Positions 5,780-8,426 of a stretch of 8,426 nt of DNA are shown one piece after another. The notes under the pieces were generated by a model that was not told the DNA's origin, did no database searches, and saw only the letters and a program-made list of their open reading frames with translations. This DNA is from Betaproteobacteria bacterium. Lineage in GTDB: Bacteria > Pseudomonadota > Gammaproteobacteria > Burkholderiales > SG8-41. Numbering within the stretch: position 1 is the stretch's first letter; every line of letters begins with the position of its first letter. The stretch lies in the NCBI GenBank assembly GCA_025356695.1, contig JANXSE010000288.1, positions 1 to 8,426 of the forward strand, given 5' to 3'. The position numbers and the translations under genes are program-made.

Positions 5780-6673
5780 ATGAACCACCATTTCCGTTTT
5801 TCCTGCATTTCCCGCAGTTCCCGTTACGCAGCTGCCGCTGCGTTGTTCGCTATCGCTGTATGTATATGCAACTGTGCCGCCGCGGCTGATCTCTACGACA
5901 GTATCAATGCCTTGCGCGCCGGGCAGGGCGGCTGTGCGCTGGCGCAATCGCCGGCGCTAAAGCCCCTGCCGCAGTTAACGCGCCAGGCCACGCTTGAACG
6001 CGCTGCGCAGGCGCTCTCGCGCGGCGTCGCTCTCGCGGAAAGCCTCACCGATGCCGGCTACCGCGCCAGCACTTCGTTGTTCATCAGCCTGTCCGGCGAC
6101 GGTATCAGTGAAAAAGCCGGGCCTTTGCTCGGCAAACAATATTGCGCGCAGTTGCTCAATGCGGCCTTGACTGAAATCGGCATCTATCAGGAAGAGCGCC
6201 AGTTGTGGATCGTCATTGCAGCGCCCTTCGCACCGCAGGTGGCGATGAGCGCCGGCGCCTCGGGCCAGCGCGTGCTCGAACTCATCAATCTCGCGCGTGC
6301 GCAGGATCGCAAATGCGGCAACAAAGCGTTCAAGGCGGTGAAGCCGCTGAAGTGGAGCGCGCTACTCGCGGAAATTTCTGCGCGCCACGCCGGCGACATG
6401 GCCGCCAACAGTTACTTCAGCCACACCGGCCTCGACGGCTCGACGCCGGCGCAGCGTGTGCAGCGCGGCGGCTACAAATTCCGCGCCACCGGTGAAAATA
6501 TTGCCGCCGGGCAGACCACGCCCGAAGAAGCCGTTGCCGGCTGGATCAAAAGTCCGCCGCATTGCGAAAATCTGATGAAGCCCGTTTATACCGAGATGGG
6601 CGTCGCCTTTGCCGTCAATCGCAACAGCGAGATGGGCGTCTACTGGGCGCAGACGTTCGGTACACCGCGCTAG
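5780..6673 (+). CDS. Secreted protein with two CAP (SCP/PR-1-like) domains, the first degenerate
   Basis: 297 aa. A signal peptide ends near residue 36 (AALFAIAVCICNCAAAA, then DLYD). The C-terminal half (about 163-295) is a classic bacterial CAP/SCP domain: LINLARAQ (168-175), H203 in ARHAGDM, YFSH with H215, TGEN with E239, SPPHCENL with H261, and YTEMGVAF (270-277). Bacterial CAP proteins are extracytoplasmic; their biochemical role is mostly unknown. The first half (about 38-150) repeats the same pattern: INALRA (42-47), LKPL (60-63), AGYRA (92-96), TEIGIY (131-136) and LWIVIAAPF (142-150). Its cysteines C52 and C122 line up with C179 and C262. It lacks the FSH and GEN residues, so it looks like an inactive copy from an internal duplication. 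The start is the ATG just after the -10 element, and an intrinsic terminator overlaps the 3' end, so it is probably a single-gene unit. Confidence 0.9.
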   Translation: MNHHFRFSCISRSSRYAAAAALFAIAVCICNCAAAADLYDSINALRAGQGGCALAQSPALKPLPQLTRQATLERAAQALSRGVALAESLTDAGYRASTSLFISLSGDGISEKAGPLLGKQYCAQLLNAALTEIGIYQEERQLWIVIAAPFAPQVAMSAGASGQRVLELINLARAQDRKCGNKAFKAVKPLKWSALLAEISARHAGDMAANSYFSHTGLDGSTPAQRVQRGGYKFRATGENIAAGQTTPEEAVAGWIKSPPHCENLMKPVYTEMGVAFAVNRNSEMGVYWAQTFGTPR

Positions 6674-6696
6674 TCGAACCATCGCGCGGTTTTTTT
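6664..6696 (+). terminator. Intrinsic terminator overlapping the CAP gene stop codon
   Basis: ACCGCGC (6664-6670) and GCGCGGT (6684-6690) form a perfect 7-bp stem around a 13-base loop, followed directly by six T residues (6691-6696). The left arm is made of the last codons of the CAP gene, and the TAG stop is in the loop. A translating ribosome at the stop codon would cover the left arm, so folding may depend on ribosome release. Confidence 0.72.
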
Positions 6697-6738
6697 GCAG
6701 TTTCCATTGTTACGCAACTGAAGTCTGATCCTCCATTT

Positions 6739-8016
6739 ATGTCGTCTCCCGAATCCGGCTTCAAACTGTTTTCCGCGCGTCAAAGCCGCACCGCCGCCAT
6801 GCCCTTCATCATGCTGACCGCACTGATCGATATGATTTCGATCGGCCTGATTATTCCGGTGTTGCCGGCACTGGTTGGCAGCTTCACCGGCTCGCAGGTC
6901 GATCACGCCTTCTGGTACGGCGTGGTGACCTTCACCTTCAGCCTCGCGAATTTTTTCGGCTCACCGGTGCTCGGCGCCTTGTCTGACAGCTTCGGCCGCC
7001 GGCCGGTGTTGCTGATCGGGTTTTGCGGGTTGGCGGTCAATTTTTTCGCCACCGCGCTGGCAACTTCACTGTGGATGCTGATCGCAGCGCGTTTGGTCGG
7101 CGGCGCGATGATGGCCAACATCTCGGTCGCCAACGCGTATGTCGCCGACATCACTCCGCCCGAAGGCCGCGCCAAACGCTTTGGCATGCTGGGCGCAATG
7201 TTCGGCGTCGGCTTCATACTCGGCCCGGTGATGGGCGGCCTGCTCGGCGCAATCAATCTGCAATTACCGTTTTATGTCGCCGGCGGTCTGGCCATGCTTA
7301 ATTTGCTCTACGGTTATTTCGTGCTGCCCGAATCACTGCCGATCGAACGGCGGCGCGCCTTTGAATGGAAATCGACCAATCCGTTTACCGCCTTGCGTGA
7401 ACTCGCGCAGCTGAAAAGTTCCGGACGTCTGGTCGCTGTGATCGCCTGCAGCGGCCTCGCGCAGTTCGTGCTCTATACCACGTGGGTTTTGTACACAACC
7501 TTCAAATTCGGCTGGGGCCCGCTGGAAAACGGCTGGTCGCTCGCCGCCGTCGGCGTGGTGTCTGCCATCGTGCAGGGCCTGCTGCTCGGCCGCATACTCA
7601 AAGTGGTGAGCCCGCGGCGGCTCGCCGTGATGGGTTTGATTTCATCGACAATCGCCTACGTACTGTGGGGCGCGGCGACCCAGGGCTGGATGATCTTCGC
7701 GATTATTTTCGTCAACCTGCTCGGCGCTACCGTAGCGTCATCGATTCAAAGCATCATCTCCGGCGCCGCCGACTCCAAAAGCCAGGGCAAGACGCTGGGC
7801 GCCGTCGGCGGCCTTAACAGCCTGATGGCGGTGATTGCGCCGGCGATCGGCGCGCCGCTGCTGACCATGGTGTCGCATCTGCCGCAGGGCGATTGGCGCA
7901 TCGGCGCGCCGTTTTACTTCTGCGCGCTGCTGCAGGGCATAGCGCTGGCGCTTGCGGTATCGCATTTTTTGCGCGAACGGCAGGCGCGCGTTGCAAAATC
8001 CGCCGCGGCGACGTAA
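6739..8016 (+). CDS. MFS transporter, DHA1 family (TCR/Tet-like drug:H+ antiporter)
   Basis: 425 aa, about 12 membrane helices, normal for DHA1 transporters, which use the proton gradient to export drugs or metabolites across the inner membrane. Helix 1 carries a Tet-like LIDMISIGLIIPVLP (29-43). Motif A is GALSDSFGRRPV (79-90) in the loop between helices 2 and 3. Motif B is around R118 (LIAARLVGGAMMA). The antiporter motif C is GVGFILGPVMGG (156-167) in helix 5. A basic central loop lies at about 200-230, and a weaker motif A copy (GRILKVVSPRR) starts at 284. The frame is open upstream to 6562 inside the CAP gene, but that part reads as non-membrane noise; ATG 6739 gives a normal cytoplasmic N-terminus. 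No clear ribosome binding site precedes it, so the start is less certain than the family. The substrate is unknown, and resemblance to Tet proteins does not show tetracycline export. It follows the CAP terminator and leads into slyX. Confidence 0.92.
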   Translation: MSSPESGFKLFSARQSRTAAMPFIMLTALIDMISIGLIIPVLPALVGSFTGSQVDHAFWYGVVTFTFSLANFFGSPVLGALSDSFGRRPVLLIGFCGLAVNFFATALATSLWMLIAARLVGGAMMANISVANAYVADITPPEGRAKRFGMLGAMFGVGFILGPVMGGLLGAINLQLPFYVAGGLAMLNLLYGYFVLPESLPIERRRAFEWKSTNPFTALRELAQLKSSGRLVAVIACSGLAQFVLYTTWVLYTTFKFGWGPLENGWSLAAVGVVSAIVQGLLLGRILKVVSPRRLAVMGLISSTIAYVLWGAATQGWMIFAIIFVNLLGATVASSIQSIISGAADSKSQGKTLGAVGGLNSLMAVIAPAIGAPLLTMVSHLPQGDWRIGAPFYFCALLQGIALALAVSHFLRERQARVAKSAAAT

Positions 8017-8050
8017 AACTGTCGTCACCTGCAAGCATCAGGGAAACGCC

Positions 8051-8251
8051 ATGGACAGCCGTCTCGAAAAAATCGAAAACAAACTCAGCCTTGCCGAAGA
8101 CCTGCTCGAAGAGCTGAATAAAACGGTGTACCGCCAGCAGCGCCAGATCGAGCAGATGCAGCAGGAGATGGCCGCGCTGCGCCAGCAGATGCAGGCGTCG
8201 ATGCCGGCCGAACAGCGTAATCCTGCCGATGAAATTCCACCGCACTATTGA
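8051..8251 (+). CDS. slyX: SlyX family protein
   Basis: 66 aa, slightly shorter than the roughly 70-residue E. coli SlyX. It is almost entirely a coiled coil (residues 3 to about 50, with LEKIENKLSLAEDLLEELN and a Gln-rich QQRQIEQMQQEM heptad stretch) and ends in PPHY, the hallmark C-terminus of the family. Its molecular function is not established; it is cytoplasmic and probably oligomeric. The frame is open upstream to 7952, overlapping the MFS gene, but ATG 8051 gives the canonical N-terminus and has a modest AGGGA site before it. It begins 34 bases after the MFS stop with no terminator between, so co-transcription is likely. Confidence 0.87.
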   Translation: MDSRLEKIENKLSLAEDLLEELNKTVYRQQRQIEQMQQEMAALRQQMQASMPAEQRNPADEIPPHY

Positions 8252-8299
8252 TATTTGCTTTGCGATGCATAACAACAATCCGCATAAGGAGATTGCGCC

Positions 8300-8426
8300 A
8301 TGAATTTCGGATACACCGGTCTTACCGGTCTGCTGGTTCTTGCCGGCGACATCTGGGCGATACTGAATATTTCGCAGAGCACGGTTTCCAACGGCAAAAA
8401 ACTGGTCTGGATTCTGGTCGTGTTGC
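8300..8426 (+). CDS. Small membrane protein with phospholipase D-nuclease N-terminal-type domain (partial)
   Basis: The first 42 codons are present and the gene runs off the right edge. ATG 8300 has AAGGAG (8286-8291) eight bases upstream. The protein opens with a hydrophobic helix (GLTGLLVLAGDIWAIL, 7-22), a short polar turn (NISQSTVSNGKK, 23-34) and the start of a second helix (LVWILVVL). The IWAIL-x-I-x-x-S pattern, a loop ending in a basic pair and a Trp-rich second helix fit the PLDc_N family (Pfam PF13396), two-helix membrane proteins of about 60-70 residues of unknown role, also found at the N-terminus of cardiolipin synthases. Whether it is a stand-alone protein or a longer synthase cannot be told from this fragment. 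It lies 48 bases after slyX, possibly in the same transcript. Confidence 0.68.
   Translation, partial: MNFGYTGLTGLLVLAGDIWAILNISQSTVSNGKKLVWILVVL

Overview
The window looks like a chromosomal stretch from a moderately GC-rich betaproteobacterium, probably of the order Burkholderiales or a relative. The main evidence is two neighbouring periplasmic Bug/TctC-type solute-binding proteins without their membrane partners, a layout very common in that group. A pilin-like gene, a quinoprotein dehydrogenase and a SlyX homologue fit the same placement. No rRNA, tRNA, CRISPR array, insertion sequence or phage gene was found, and the taxonomic call is inference from gene content only.

Left part (1-2596). 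A minus-strand gene (145-1914) encodes a periplasmic PQQ-dependent alcohol dehydrogenase of the methanol/ethanol family with unusual active-site residues. Downstream of its stop lie a perfect GC-rich hairpin and a short open frame that runs off the left edge. Divergently, a universal stress protein (2122-2574, plus) is preceded by a good match to an FNR/ANR-type box, which suggests control by oxygen.

Middle part (2597-5662, all minus). A stand-alone type IV pilin/pseudopilin-like protein converges on the stress protein gene. A gap of about 360 bases without a convincing gene follows. Then come two tandem Bug-family binding proteins (4676-5662, then 3654-4622), transcribed leftward and probably as one unit. 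They are expected to capture small carboxylates or similar compounds in the periplasm. No TctA/TctB membrane subunits are present here.

Right part (5780-8426, all plus). A secreted protein with two CAP/SCP-like domains, the first degenerate, starts 11 bases after a -10-like element that sits inside a 7-bp inverted repeat. It ends in a clear intrinsic terminator whose stem uses its last codons. After that come a 12-helix MFS drug:H+ antiporter-like transporter, slyX, and the start of a small membrane protein with a phospholipase D-nuclease N-terminal-type domain that continues past the right edge.

Overall this is a patchwork of small, mostly single-gene units linked by envelope or periplasmic location. 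I see no defence, mobile or biosynthetic system. The most notable points are the altered cofactor site of the quinoprotein, the internally duplicated CAP protein, and the promoter architecture of the stress protein and CAP genes.
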